From positions 1,736,001 through 1,800,000 of the forward strand of contig NC_012982.1 in NCBI RefSeq assembly GCF_000023785.1: DNA of 64,000 nt, written 5' to 3'. Under the pieces are notes generated by a model, which was given only the letters and a program-made list of their open reading frames with translations, ran no database searches and had not been told where the DNA came from. Shown one piece after another: positions 9,576-16,958 of this stretch. How positions within the stretch are numbered: the stretch's first letter is position 1; each line of letters begins with the position of its first letter. The translations under genes and the position numbers were made by a program. The stretch is from Hirschia baltica ATCC 49814 (GTDB lineage: Bacteria; Pseudomonadota; Alphaproteobacteria; Caulobacterales; Hyphomonadaceae).

Positions 9576-10796
9576 ATGTCTGAATCACTTGCTGCAATTG
9601 TCGGCAAATTAGGCCCAGAATTAATGGCTGATTACTGCCGAATAAAACTAAAACAAGAACCACCAGACATTCAGATCTCACACCCACAACGAGCCTTTGG
9701 GTTAGAACTCACAACAGCTTGGCAAGAGACGTTCCCGGCTAAAAAGCTCAATACCTTTTATTCAGATATGCAACGGATCAACCGAATGTCTGAAAGGAAG
9801 TGTATTGATGCTATTATCGGGGCGTCAAAAAATCCCTCCCAGCTTAAGACACAGTTGTACGATCTTTCAAGCGCTCCAAAACGGGCGCTTTTTTGTTATT
9901 TGCATTATAAGAGTGAGTTTCAAACGGGTGAGTTTCGGGTACTCAATGATACTTATAGGTATAGTGAACGCTATTCAGATCAGTTTGAATATTCCAAAGT
10001 GCCCGCTTATAGCCGCATACACGCAAATGAGGTGTTTGAGGCGCAAGTGAAATCTATTCTCGCGCGAGCGATCGGAATAAAAACGGATATCCGTATTGAG
10101 CGTAGAGTGGTGACGCCGCGATTTCCACAAAATGCTCAATCCCTACTAGAGTTTATGGTCTGCTATGGAAACCCGAACATCTGCATCCCTATATTTACGC
10201 GCAATGGTCCGGAATTTGGTTCGATTAATACTGAAGAAACATTCTCAATCTTAATTGATAGAGAGCACAAAACAGTCAGCATTTATGGGAAATATCTTAA
10301 ACGGGATGGACGACAAGCGCTCGCTGACGCACTCAACGACCATCTGATAAGGGCTAATAAGCCCCCACAAAAGTTGGCCGGTCCGCGTTTCATGCCCCGG
10401 TTACTCGTTACAAGCACGCCACTGCCAATACCGCCTCGTTTCGGTATCGCCCGTATCGGTACAACAAACGTGGTTTATAAAGCCATCGATAGTATCAATA
10501 CCGCTAGTCATCGTTTGACCCCAGAGAAGCCAGCACTGGTTTCATACTATGAGGACAATGGAAAAACCAATGATAGCCTTTCCAAGCTAAAATCAGCTGA
10601 CATTCAATGTGTAGAACTAGAAATTCTGATGGAGCGTTGCGACGACTATCCGCATGGAAGAAAATTAAATGTCTCATTGAAGAAAAACTCATTGAACATC
10701 GCAAATGCAACAGAGGAAGACCGATTTATCGTTGCTTATGTGATCGAATCTCTAGGCGTCTGCATCACCGGCATGCCATTGTTTGATGCGGCATAG
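9576..10796 (+). CDS. Uncharacterised island protein, possible degenerate nuclease fold
   Basis: I do not recognise this 406-residue protein. The start is ATG at 9576, 5 nt after GGAGG; a TTG 12 bp upstream overlaps the ribosome-binding site and is rejected. It is soluble, with no signal peptide or membrane segment. Near residues 32-46, PPDIQI followed by FGLELTTAW is the sort of D...E-x-T arrangement seen in some divergent PD-(D/E)xK nucleases, but this is a weak resemblance. It is divergent from the R-M operon and immediately precedes another unknown gene (2 bp gap), making a two-gene unit inside a defence-rich part of the island. A defence role is inferred from position only. Confidence 0.75.
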   Translation: MSESLAAIVGKLGPELMADYCRIKLKQEPPDIQISHPQRAFGLELTTAWQETFPAKKLNTFYSDMQRINRMSERKCIDAIIGASKNPSQLKTQLYDLSSAPKRALFCYLHYKSEFQTGEFRVLNDTYRYSERYSDQFEYSKVPAYSRIHANEVFEAQVKSILARAIGIKTDIRIERRVVTPRFPQNAQSLLEFMVCYGNPNICIPIFTRNGPEFGSINTEETFSILIDREHKTVSIYGKYLKRDGRQALADALNDHLIRANKPPQKLAGPRFMPRLLVTSTPLPIPPRFGIARIGTTNVVYKAIDSINTASHRLTPEKPALVSYYEDNGKTNDSLSKLKSADIQCVELEILMERCDDYPHGRKLNVSLKKNSLNIANATEEDRFIVAYVIESLGVCITGMPLFDAA

Positions 10797-10798
10797 TC

Positions 10799-11662
10799 AT
10801 GAACCAAATTAAAAATATAGGCCTCTGGTTTAATAGTGCGGGTGGCCCACTATCTCTTGCACGAATTGAAAGCCTGCTTGGACAAGACTGGACCATATGG
10901 GCATCTACTTTCTTGTCCAATATACAGCAGCTCCCTGAAGTAAGTTGTTATGAATGCGAACAGATAGGGCACCCGGTGGAAGTTGCATGGGATGAAAAGC
11001 ACCATTCTTACTTGGCGCTCTGTTTTGCATTGGAAGAACCATATTTACTTGATGCGTCGGAATGTGAAGGGAGGCGTCTGGATGAGATTCTTTTCCTAAA
11101 AGCACTCGCAGATTGCCTGAAGGTGAAACACTTTAACGGTGCTAGTTTAGGGAAGTCTGGGCATTTTTGGAAGCTTGGTAAGACGCTTCTCGGATCGACA
11201 GAATACACTGTTCTTGCGGCTAGACAGCTTCAAAACCCAGATATCGCAAACGAGATTTATAAGATTAACAAGCAAGGCATCGCTGGCGTCGATCAAGCAC
11301 TCATTTTCTGTCATGACTTTGATGATTTATGTACGTCTGTAAAATTCAACTATAATTTTGTCAAGTTTGGCGATGTGCTCGAACTTGAACAGAACCGTCT
11401 CTGCTACAACGCAAAACATATCAGGCGGCACCTGAATACATCCGGAAAATCGGTGAAAGCTCAAAAGACTAGCCGGGAAATTGTGTTTGAAATCATAGAG
11501 AAAACAAAGCATTTACCTGAATTTTCGTGGACGGAAGATGTATTTATAGAAATCATAAAAGACTACTGGCCGGAAGATTTTGACCCTATTGAGCGCTCTG
11601 GAATCCTAGGGTACAGAAAAGAATATCAAGTTAAATATCCGGAATCCGGAAAAAGAGTATAG
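10799..11662 (+). CDS. Uncharacterised island protein, second gene of a two-gene unit
   Basis: This is a 287-residue soluble protein of unknown family. It starts 2 bp after the stop of the preceding gene, so the two are almost certainly co-translated. It contains a cluster of acidic, Trp-containing segments near the C-terminus (EFSWTEDVFIEIIKDYWPED) and scattered cysteines (CYECEQ near residue 50), but no catalytic motif I can name. The next gene is separated by 83 bp with an operator-like palindrome, so this pair probably forms its own operon. Confidence 0.72.
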   Translation: MNQIKNIGLWFNSAGGPLSLARIESLLGQDWTIWASTFLSNIQQLPEVSCYECEQIGHPVEVAWDEKHHSYLALCFALEEPYLLDASECEGRRLDEILFLKALADCLKVKHFNGASLGKSGHFWKLGKTLLGSTEYTVLAARQLQNPDIANEIYKINKQGIAGVDQALIFCHDFDDLCTSVKFNYNFVKFGDVLELEQNRLCYNAKHIRRHLNTSGKSVKAQKTSREIVFEIIEKTKHLPEFSWTEDVFIEIIKDYWPEDFDPIERSGILGYRKEYQVKYPESGKRV

Positions 11663-11708
11663 ATCCGGACGGAAGAAACGGGATCGGTTCATATGTATCT
11701 TCTGATTT

Positions 11709-11726
11709 GCGTTCACTGGTGAATGC
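11709..11726. promoter_or_regulatory. Operator-like imperfect palindrome upstream of alpA
   Basis: GCGTTCACTGGTGAATGC matches its own reverse complement at 14 of 18 positions, with perfect TTCAC/GTGAA half sites. It ends 19 bp before the alpA start codon, a suitable place for autoregulation by the AlpA-like protein or another island repressor. There is no direct evidence of binding. Confidence 0.35.
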
Positions 11727-11745
11727 ATGAAAACAGGAGAACGGA

Positions 11746-11961
11746 ATGTCGAATATTTCTGCCGTGTTAAAGACAACTACACCTATCGCTGTTTCCCCAG
11801 CTGAAGGGGCTAAGATGGCCGGACTTGGCCGCACAAAATTATATGAAGCTATCTCTTCAGGTGAGTTACCTAGTTTTAGGATTGGTACACGCCGCCTGAT
11901 ACGCGTGTCAGCCATAGAAGCCTGGCTCGCATCACATGAAAGCGCTACTGCAAAAAAATAG
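11746..11961 (+). CDS. AlpA/excisionase-type small DNA-binding protein
   Basis: A 71-residue winged-helix protein of the AlpA/HTH_17 excisionase type. The core reads VSPAEGAKMAGLGRTKLYEAISSG then LPSFRIGTRRLIRVSAIEAWL, the usual MerR-like helix-turn-helix with the G-x-R-R wing. In P4-like islands such proteins activate the integrase gene or act as directionality factors for excision. The gene has a good ribosome-binding site (AGGAGA) and heads the AlpA-hypothetical-hypothetical-DUF3987 gene set often seen in integrated islands. Confidence 0.88.
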   Translation: MSNISAVLKTTTPIAVSPAEGAKMAGLGRTKLYEAISSGELPSFRIGTRRLIRVSAIEAWLASHESATAKK

Positions 11962-12071
11962 AAAACCGCCGCCTGCGAGCATTGCAAGGCAGCGGTATGT
12001 TTGGCTTGGATACCCGACACATACCCCACTCTTTGTGATAGCTCAAGGCTGGCTCCAGCGGAGTTAATCCA

Positions 12072-12356
12072 ATGACAACCTACCCTACTTGCCGTCGCTG
12101 CACTCGCAGCGCTGCACAAGACCGGCTTGCCTTTAAACAGAGTGTTCGAAGGTTTGATCGCTACTGGCGACGACCAAACAATCTAAGCGCCTGGACCGAT
12201 CTTCCCCTACTCACAAATATTGGTCCAATATCACGTTGTAAAATCGAGCCACCAAGTTTGGCCGAACGTCATGTGCAACACCTTACAGGTCTGCCACCCT
12301 CAACATCTCGCTTGATTGCAGAATTAGCAGGCTTTCACGTGGAGAGACAATCATGA
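12072..12356 (+). CDS. Small hypothetical island protein
   Basis: A 94-residue basic protein of unknown function. GGAG at about 12059 is properly spaced before ATG 12072, and the stop codon overlaps the next start as ATGA, so translational coupling supports it as a real gene. The N-terminus has a CRRC pair that could bind metal, but no full zinc motif is visible. The second half (LAERHVQHLTGLPPSTSRLIAELAGFHVE) resembles the helical segments of small island-encoded accessory proteins. No function can be assigned. Confidence 0.6.
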   Translation: MTTYPTCRRCTRSAAQDRLAFKQSVRRFDRYWRRPNNLSAWTDLPLLTNIGPISRCKIEPPSLAERHVQHLTGLPPSTSRLIAELAGFHVERQS

Positions 12357-12886
12357 CCACACCACGACAAATGGATGCCTTTCTAATAGGCTGGGAACGC
12401 GCATTGAGAGGTGTGCAAATGTGTCTTGCTGCTAGCTTTGCTACTCGTGAAATACGCTATGCCATCGAACAATCCTTAGGCTATTTATATGAAGCCTTGG
12501 AGCTTACAGAAGCGCAGTGTTTTTCGAATCTGGAGGATCACAATGTCTATGACCTTATACTACCAGAGACCACTACCACCCTGTCACCTTTGCTTCGCGA
12601 AGTCTTGGCAAAACGGATCGAACACGTCGCCAGCTCAGCCACACGAGACACATTAAAAGCGCGAATAAAGAATGCAGCGACTAGCTCCTGCGACTTGATA
12701 GAAGACGGCGCAATCAGTTCGCGCTTTCTTGCTCATATTCTGGCGCTTGCAGCGGGCAATTGTTCGCTTGAAGGTGAGCCCGCAAAAATTCGTGATCGAC
12801 AGAAAGTCCATCCTCTGACTGCAAAACTCATTGTATTGAATGCACTGGAGCATGCTTTGGCAGATGATATTGAAGGTTGGGAGTGA
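12353..12886 (+). CDS. Hypothetical island protein upstream of DUF3987 gene
   Basis: A 177-residue predicted alpha-helical soluble protein with no recognised domain. It starts by 4-bp overlap (ATGA) with the preceding gene behind GGAGAG and ends 5 bp before the start of the DUF3987 gene, so all three are one transcription unit. Function unknown; the position suggests a role in island maintenance or replication. Confidence 0.65.
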   Translation: MTTPRQMDAFLIGWERALRGVQMCLAASFATREIRYAIEQSLGYLYEALELTEAQCFSNLEDHNVYDLILPETTTTLSPLLREVLAKRIEHVASSATRDTLKARIKNAATSSCDLIEDGAISSRFLAHILALAAGNCSLEGEPAKIRDRQKVHPLTAKLIVLNALEHALADDIEGWE

Positions 12887-12891
12887 ACATT

Positions 12892-14469
12892 ATGAACCAA
12901 TCCCGCAAAATCCGCCCTGCTGACGAGATACTCAATCATGCCCTTCGCGTTCAGGCAGGCGACAAAACAGCAATTCAACAAACACAATGGAGCCATGGTG
13001 AATTCCCTCCCTCTCCGCTGTTACGTGAGAAGCCACCCGCCGCCCCATTTCCAATAGATGCACTCGGACCACTGAGTGATGCGGCACGCGCAATTGAAGA
13101 TATGACACAAGCGCCCTCTGCGCTGGCCGCGCAATCAGTTTTAGGCGTCGCATCCCTTGCCGTTCAAGGATTTGCAGATGTGCAGCTTCATCATAGCGGC
13201 TCTGCACGCGGACCCTTGAATCTATTTCTGCTAACCATTTGTGAAAGCGGTGAACGAAAATCGGGTTGCGACAAGCTTGCGATGGGGCCTGTCCGGTCCT
13301 TTGAAGCCAAGCTACAAAGCGATCGACAATCAGAAATGCAAAGCTTTCAAAACCAGCAAGCTGTTTTTATGGAGCGGCGCAAAAATATCCTAAGAAATTT
13401 GAAATCAACCGACGCTGCTGTGCAAGCCAAACGTGATCTAGATGCGCTTGGTCCAGAGCCGGAACCGCCCTTATCTCCTTCTATCGTAGCATCTGATCCG
13501 ACCATTGAAGGCGTAATCAAAAACCTACACTGCATGCACCCTTCTCTGGGTTTATTCTCTGATGAAGCTGGCGCTTTTATCGGCGGCTATGCCATGAACA
13601 AGGACAATGCGCTTAAAACCGCCGCCAAGCTTTCCAAGTTCTGGGACGGCGCAGCCATCGATCGATGGCGAGCGGAGGATGGAAGCTCGCTCTTTCTTGG
13701 TCGCCGCTTATGCTGTCACCTTATGGCGCAAGAAATTGCTTCTGCCAGCTTTCTTGCCGATCCTGTCATGAATGGCCAAGGCCTTTTAGCAAGGTTTCTT
13801 ATTGTACAACCTGCCAGCACAATTGGTTTTAGATTGCGAGATAGTTTTTGCGCCTCAAGTGTAACTGCTTTGAGTCGCTTTCACTTGAGAATTAGCGATA
13901 TTCTGCATGCTGACCTGCCCTTGGCGGAGAATACTCGCAACCAACTCGAGCCCCGTCTTCTAGAGTTATCAGGCGATGCCAAAGACCGCTTAAAGGCATT
14001 TGCGCAAGATATAGAAAAATCACAGCAACCTGATGGCACGCTGGAAGGATTGCGAGCTTTTGCAAGCAAATCTGCAGAACACACCGCACGACTGGCGGGC
14101 ATCATGACGCTGTATGCGGATCTTAGATCAACTTCCGTTGAAGGTCCGACAATGGAGAACGCAATCACACTAGTCCGCTATTATATCAACGAAGCAGAAC
14201 GTCTGACCGGCGGCGCAGGTCTAACTAGAGATATTATCAATGCAGAAAAGTTGAGGCTTTGGCTCATCAACAAGTGGCCGCACGATCATGTCTCGGCAAC
14301 AGACGCGCTACAGCGCGGCCCGCTCAAACGCGGGTTTAGCGCAAGCGACATCCGCGCCTTGTTGGAAGTACTTCAAGCGCATGACTGGATCGTAAAGGAA
14401 AACCGTGGCGCGATCATTGACGGCCAGAAGCGGCGCGAAGCCTGGCGGATAAGACGCGCTAAAGATTGA
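12892..14469 (+). CDS. DUF3987 (YfjI-like) primase/helicase-associated protein
   Basis: A 525-residue protein of the DUF3987 family common on phage satellites and integrated islands. A P-loop-like ESGERKSGCDKLA is at about residues 117-129, in the position where family members have SGERKS. An acidic Walker-B-like segment GLFSDEAGAFIGG follows near 223, and a C-terminal winged-helix region lies around 455-520. The start is ATG 12892 with GGGAG upstream; an in-frame TTG at 12877 overlaps that ribosome-binding site and is rejected. Such proteins are thought to act in replication of the excised element. An iteron-like array lies 33 bp after the stop codon. Confidence 0.8.
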   Translation: MNQSRKIRPADEILNHALRVQAGDKTAIQQTQWSHGEFPPSPLLREKPPAAPFPIDALGPLSDAARAIEDMTQAPSALAAQSVLGVASLAVQGFADVQLHHSGSARGPLNLFLLTICESGERKSGCDKLAMGPVRSFEAKLQSDRQSEMQSFQNQQAVFMERRKNILRNLKSTDAAVQAKRDLDALGPEPEPPLSPSIVASDPTIEGVIKNLHCMHPSLGLFSDEAGAFIGGYAMNKDNALKTAAKLSKFWDGAAIDRWRAEDGSSLFLGRRLCCHLMAQEIASASFLADPVMNGQGLLARFLIVQPASTIGFRLRDSFCASSVTALSRFHLRISDILHADLPLAENTRNQLEPRLLELSGDAKDRLKAFAQDIEKSQQPDGTLEGLRAFASKSAEHTARLAGIMTLYADLRSTSVEGPTMENAITLVRYYINEAERLTGGAGLTRDIINAEKLRLWLINKWPHDHVSATDALQRGPLKRGFSASDIRALLEVLQAHDWIVKENRGAIIDGQKRREAWRIRRAKD

Positions 14470-14502
14470 GCATCACAAAAATGAAATCTGACGGTGTTAT
14501 CG

Positions 14503-14567
14503 TCCTATAGTTCCTATTTGTCCTATTTTTCAGCCCAACTGTAGGAGAAATAGGAAATGTAGGATGG
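14503..14567. repeat. Palindromic iteron array, 9-bp period
   Basis: TCCTAT occurs at 14503, 14512 and 14521, exactly 9 bp apart. After a 15-bp centre, the inverted form TAGGA occurs at 14542, 14551 and 14560, again exactly 9 bp apart. The arms face each other as three direct plus three inverted copies. The array sits between the DUF3987 gene and the convergent end of the bacteriocin operon. Its form suggests an iteron-type replication origin or a protein-binding array; it could also fold as a bidirectional terminator. The rest of 14470-14718 holds no gene, only an 11-bp direct repeat ATGACTGGATT at 14652 and 14698. Confidence 0.6.
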
Positions 14568-14718
14568 AGACGCCTGAGAGAATGAAATTTTGCAGCCGTT
14601 CTTATTGTCTGCAATCTGAGCAACAGCAGTCAGCAGGGAGTATAGCAATTGATGACTGGATTTGGCCCTGTATTGTCCGATATTGCTTTTAGCATGAATG
14701 ACTGGATTAATTCACAAA

Positions 14719-15987
14719 TCAGCTTGATTTCATGCGTTGGCGAGTTGCCATTAATGGCTCTAGTAGCCATTCCATCAATTTGCGTTCTTCAAGAATGATA
14801 TCAGCTGATAATTCCATACCTGATTGAAGCGCCAGTTCTTTGCCAAAGGCAGGCATTGATTGTTCATTCAGGTTCACCTGTACACGATAGACGGCCTCTT
14901 CCGTTTGCATACCATTACGCAATTCATGCGGAGATAAAGTCGTCGCCGAGACACTTTCCACCAGGCCAAATGCTGCTCCAAATTTCTGATATGGTAGCGC
15001 GTCATATTGTAAGCGAACTTCTTGACCAGGCTCCACAAAAGCAATGGCGCGCGTCGGCACAAACAATTCGGCAATTAATTGTCCACCTTCTGGAAGGATT
15101 GTGAGCAGAGGCTGTTGTGGATCAGCACGCTCTCCTTCAGAGATTTGCAAGGCTGCCACGCGTCCTGATATTGGTGCTTTAATCACATAGCCGATTTGAG
15201 ATTGAGCAGTCGCCAATTGGGACTGTATCTGCAAAAGTCGTTCATCAATGCTGGCACTCTCTCGCTTTAAATTCTCTTTGCTAGAAGCACGTTCCAATGC
15301 TAATTCAGATAATCTAGAAGATGCTCTGTTAATTGCGCCGTTAAGATCAATAACAGCTTGCTCGGTTTGAAGCTTTAATTCTTCACGCCGACGGAATTCT
15401 TCCTTAGGCAGTAATCCTTTTTCCATGAGCGGAAGAGCAGACTCGACGCGTTCTAAAGCTATCTCATAGCGGCGCTCAATAATTTGCAAATTTGCTCTAG
15501 CATCAAGTTGTTCGCGTTCTGCTTTTTCCTCTTCAAGGACGATTTGATCTGCTGAAATCTTTGCACTCCGCAACAAACCAGCTTGACGGTCTTTCAAGCT
15601 ATCAGCTTCTTCTGCAAGAGCTTGCACCGCCTGTTCACCAAGGCTTTCACCTGATTCAATTTGACGGTCTGTGCTCACAAGTCCGATCGGCATCCCTTTT
15701 TCGATAGGTTCTCCGATCGTAACATCCAAAGACTTCAAAACACCGGGTTGAGAGACATACACACGCGCTTCAGCTTCAGTTGGACGCAATCGCCCACGCA
15801 CTGTTTCTTTACGTGAGAAGTTGACTGTCGATAGAAAGACGATAATCACAACGATAAAGAGCAATAGTAGTAATGTGATGCGTGACCATGCCATAGGCAA
15901 AAGACCAACAGGCCGTCCCCAACGGTCCGTTGAATTTGCTTCTAGGGTTTCGGGGCGGAAAAGATCATGATTATTAGTCATACTCAT
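14719..15987 (-). CDS. HlyD/CvaA-family membrane fusion protein of a bacteriocin exporter
   Basis: A 422-residue periplasmic adaptor that links the inner-membrane C39 ABC exporter to an outer-membrane channel. There is one N-terminal transmembrane helix (about residues 33-56), then a biotinyl-lipoyl-like half (VYVSQPGVLKSLDVTIGEPIEKG). A long coiled-coil hairpin lies at about 120-260, and the second lipoyl/beta-barrel region (APISGRVAALQISEGE) follows. This is the usual domain order for adaptors of peptide exporters. It is the last gene of the operon exporter-precursor-immunity candidate-adaptor. No TolC-like gene is nearby, so a chromosomal one is presumably shared. The second ATG (15979-15981) is an alternative start. 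Confidence 0.9.
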   Translation of the reverse strand: MSMTNNHDLFRPETLEANSTDRWGRPVGLLPMAWSRITLLLLLFIVVIIVFLSTVNFSRKETVRGRLRPTEAEARVYVSQPGVLKSLDVTIGEPIEKGMPIGLVSTDRQIESGESLGEQAVQALAEEADSLKDRQAGLLRSAKISADQIVLEEEKAEREQLDARANLQIIERRYEIALERVESALPLMEKGLLPKEEFRRREELKLQTEQAVIDLNGAINRASSRLSELALERASSKENLKRESASIDERLLQIQSQLATAQSQIGYVIKAPISGRVAALQISEGERADPQQPLLTILPEGGQLIAELFVPTRAIAFVEPGQEVRLQYDALPYQKFGAAFGLVESVSATTLSPHELRNGMQTEEAVYRVQVNLNEQSMPAFGKELALQSGMELSADIILEERKLMEWLLEPLMATRQRMKSS

Positions 15988-16028
15988 TAAGCATCTATGT
16001 TTATATTTTGAGTTATTCTGCTTCCTTC

Positions 16029-16114
16029 TTAAAAGCTAACGGGGCAATATATGAATATACATCAATAACTTCCCTGAATATTAAAGGGGTTTTCCCGTTA
16101 TTTGTTAGCTTTAA
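16029..16114. repeat. Inverted repeat in the immunity-adaptor intergenic region
   Basis: TTAAAAGCTAAC (16029-16040) is mirrored by GTTAGCTTTAA (16104-16114), differing by one A. Inside them AACGGGG (16038-16044) faces CCCGTT (16094-16099). The 86-bp unit could be a small hairpin-forming element or an attenuator within the operon. Confidence 0.35.
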
Positions 16115-16134
16115 CTATTGTCTTTATACGAAAT

Positions 16135-16323
16135 TCACTTCAAAATTTTAGCAAAGTAGTATTCCCACAGGAAGTAGAAAAAATACAAGATAAGAAATTC
16201 AATTATCAGAAAGAACATTGCCCCTTCATGATTTCTTACTATATACCATGATGATATCATGGTAACCAAAATCATTGGTAAACCTCGTAAAATTACTTTG
16301 CCAATAGAACGATTTTCTTGCAT
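16135..16323 (-). CDS. Small two-helix membrane protein, candidate bacteriocin immunity protein
   Basis: A 62-residue protein with two predicted transmembrane helices (about residues 10-28 and 35-57), a basic N-terminus and an aromatic, lysine-ending C-terminus. The start is ATG 16321-16323, preceded by AAGGA at 7 nt; an upstream in-frame TTG would overlap this site. It lies directly downstream of the bacteriocin precursor gene. Class II microcin immunity proteins are typically small two-or-more-helix membrane proteins encoded beside the toxin. I see no sequence family match, so immunity is inferred from size, topology and position. Confidence 0.6.
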   Translation of the reverse strand: MQENRSIGKVILRGLPMILVTMISSWYIVRNHEGAMFFLIIEFLILYFFYFLWEYYFAKILK

Positions 16324-16339
16324 TTGGATTTCCTTAAGC

Positions 16340-16372
16340 GCCAATAGAAAAAATGTAAATTCTTCTATTGGC
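16340..16372 (-). promoter_or_regulatory. Intercistronic hairpin between bacteriocin and immunity genes
   Basis: GCCAATAGAA (16340-16349) and TTCTATTGGC (16363-16372) form a perfect 10-bp stem with a 13-nt loop, in the gap between the precursor stop and the ribosome-binding site of the immunity candidate. It may protect or partly terminate the precursor mRNA, or modulate translation of the small gene. Confidence 0.55.
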
Positions 16373-16386
16373 TCTCGACCATTAGA

Positions 16387-16932
16387 TCAATTATCTTTAT
16401 TTACATACCATCCAGTGAGGACAGCTCCGAGCACGGCAACAACAAAGCCACTAGCTGACCCTGTCGCCGCCCCAGGCACTCCCCCCACTTTATATCCGTT
16501 ATAAGCTCCTGAGGCTGTACCAGTAATTATACCTACGAGTATCGCAAAAGTAGCTTGATCCAAATCTTCTACATGCTCCCTATAAGCAGGATCATTGAGG
16601 GGGTAATCAGGGTTTTCTATCATAAATTGTTTAACATTCTCTGCGTCATCACCAAATTTGTTCCAAAAGGAATCACTATCATCTGGAGGCCCCCAGTCTT
16701 CTTGTGGTTCAGGTGAGTATTGTACTATAATCGGTGCCATCACCAATTCATCTTGGTCAAAAGATAAGTTATCTTCTGTAAATTGACTTGCTGCCCAAGC
16801 GTCGGCTGCATCAGCCAATGCTTTATGTGCCTGCAAATCTAGTCCTCCAACAGCACTTGCTGTTACAACAATAGTCGGTTGCCTGCTTCCACCACTCACG
16901 GCTTCCAGCTCATGCATTTTTAAATCACGCAT
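16387..16932 (-). CDS. Microcin-like bacteriocin precursor with double-glycine leader and glycine zipper
   Basis: A 181-residue precursor. The leader MRDLKMHELEAVSGG matches the double-glycine pattern at every key position (L-12, E-8, L-7, V-4, G-2, G-1), giving a predicted mature protein of 166 residues starting SRQPTIVV. The mature N-terminal part is acidic and Asp/Pro-rich (about 50-125). The C-terminal part (128-177) is hydrophobic and has glycines at 134, 138, 142, 146, 150, 154, 158 and 162, an unbroken GxxxG series, continued by Ala166, Ala170 and Gly174. This fits a membrane-inserting class II microcin, but known members are roughly 60-90 residues. The ribosome-binding site is AGGAGA, 6 nt before ATG. 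It lies 26 bp downstream of its exporter. No cysteines and no siderophore-type Ser-rich tail are seen. Confidence 0.85.
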   Translation of the reverse strand: MRDLKMHELEAVSGGSRQPTIVVTASAVGGLDLQAHKALADAADAWAASQFTEDNLSFDQDELVMAPIIVQYSPEPQEDWGPPDDSDSFWNKFGDDAENVKQFMIENPDYPLNDPAYREHVEDLDQATFAILVGIITGTASGAYNGYKVGGVPGAATGSASGFVVAVLGAVLTGWYVNKDN

Positions 16933-16958
16933 AATTTTCTCCTAATAGTTTATGCACT

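Noticed and set aside
16250-16272. ACCATGAT/ATCATGGT short inverted repeat
   Set aside because: It lies within the coding sequence of the immunity candidate and is too short to separate from chance.
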